A stretch of 7,432 nucleotides of DNA from Magnetococcales bacterium. Lineage in GTDB: Bacteria; Pseudomonadota; Magnetococcia; Magnetococcales; DC0425bin3. Positions 7,380 to 7,432 of this stretch are shown here, in pieces. The notes under the pieces are model-generated. The model had not been told where the DNA came from and did not search any database. It was given only the letters and a program-made list of their open reading frames with translations. Location: positions 1-7,432 of the forward strand of contig JADGCJ010000163.1 in NCBI GenBank assembly GCA_015229045.1. Reading direction: 5' to 3'. Position numbers and translations under genes: made by a program. Positions within the stretch are counted from its first letter, which is position 1; each line of letters starts with the position of its first letter.

Positions 7380-7408
7380 CAGGGCAATCGCATTTGAAAT
7401 TGGCATGC
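7380..7408 (-). repeat. Right copy of 29-bp inverted repeat bracketing the window
   Basis: This is the reverse complement of 16-44 at 26 of 29 positions, with 20 bases in a row identical. It lies about 100 nt upstream of queD. The hairpin partner present beside the left copy (51-57) is missing here, so the similarity stops at the repeat boundary on both sides. Confidence 0.75.
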
Positions 7409-7432
7409 TTGAAAAATCGGACCTTGAACCGC

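Noticed and set aside
7224..7406. A 60-codon minus-strand frame starting inside the right repeat
   Set aside because: It is out of frame with queD, overlaps its start, and has no recognisable feature; the repeat simply supplies an ATG.

Overview
The window is one gene-dense stretch in which every convincing gene lies on the minus strand, so transcription runs from high to low coordinates. In that order it holds queD, queE, a ThiE/TenI-like gene, a small STAS-domain gene, cheY, cheA, cheW, cheB and cheD. The gene content, the moderately high GC and the STAS-cheY-cheA-cheW order fit a motile Gram-negative bacterium, most likely a proteobacterium. A magnetococcal or related lineage is a guess; no marker gene here settles it.

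Right third (about 5427-7279): queD and queE encode consecutive steps of 7-deazaguanine (queuosine precursor) synthesis, 6-carboxytetrahydropterin synthase and 7-carboxy-7-deazaguanine synthase. They are 9 nt apart. queE overlaps the next gene by ATGA; that gene is a thiamine-phosphate-synthase-fold protein that has lost several substrate-binding residues of true ThiE. Its reading frame runs about 57 codons past the end of the fold, through a repeat-rich, AT-rich stretch that looks like a regulatory region, and overlaps the STAS start by 13 nt.

Left two thirds (104-5439): a compact chemotaxis cluster. A STAS protein without a phosphorylatable residue is joined to cheY by a TAATG overlap, followed by a CheA histidine kinase, the CheW coupling protein, CheB methylesterase and CheD receptor deamidase. 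CheA and CheW would relay receptor signals to CheY, while CheB and CheD adjust the receptors. CheR and any chemoreceptor are absent and must lie elsewhere. CheA carries two tandem helical repeats resembling the MshEN c-di-GMP motif between its P2-like region and its dimerisation domain.

Non-coding parts: a 158-162 nt gap between cheW and cheB, a 59 nt cheB-cheD gap holding a perfect 32 nt homopurine/homopyrimidine tract, and short ends. The two ends of the window carry the same 29-bp sequence in opposite orientation (26/29 identical), so the whole segment is bracketed by inverted repeats. No transposase or target duplication is visible. No tRNA, rRNA, CRISPR array or phage gene was seen.
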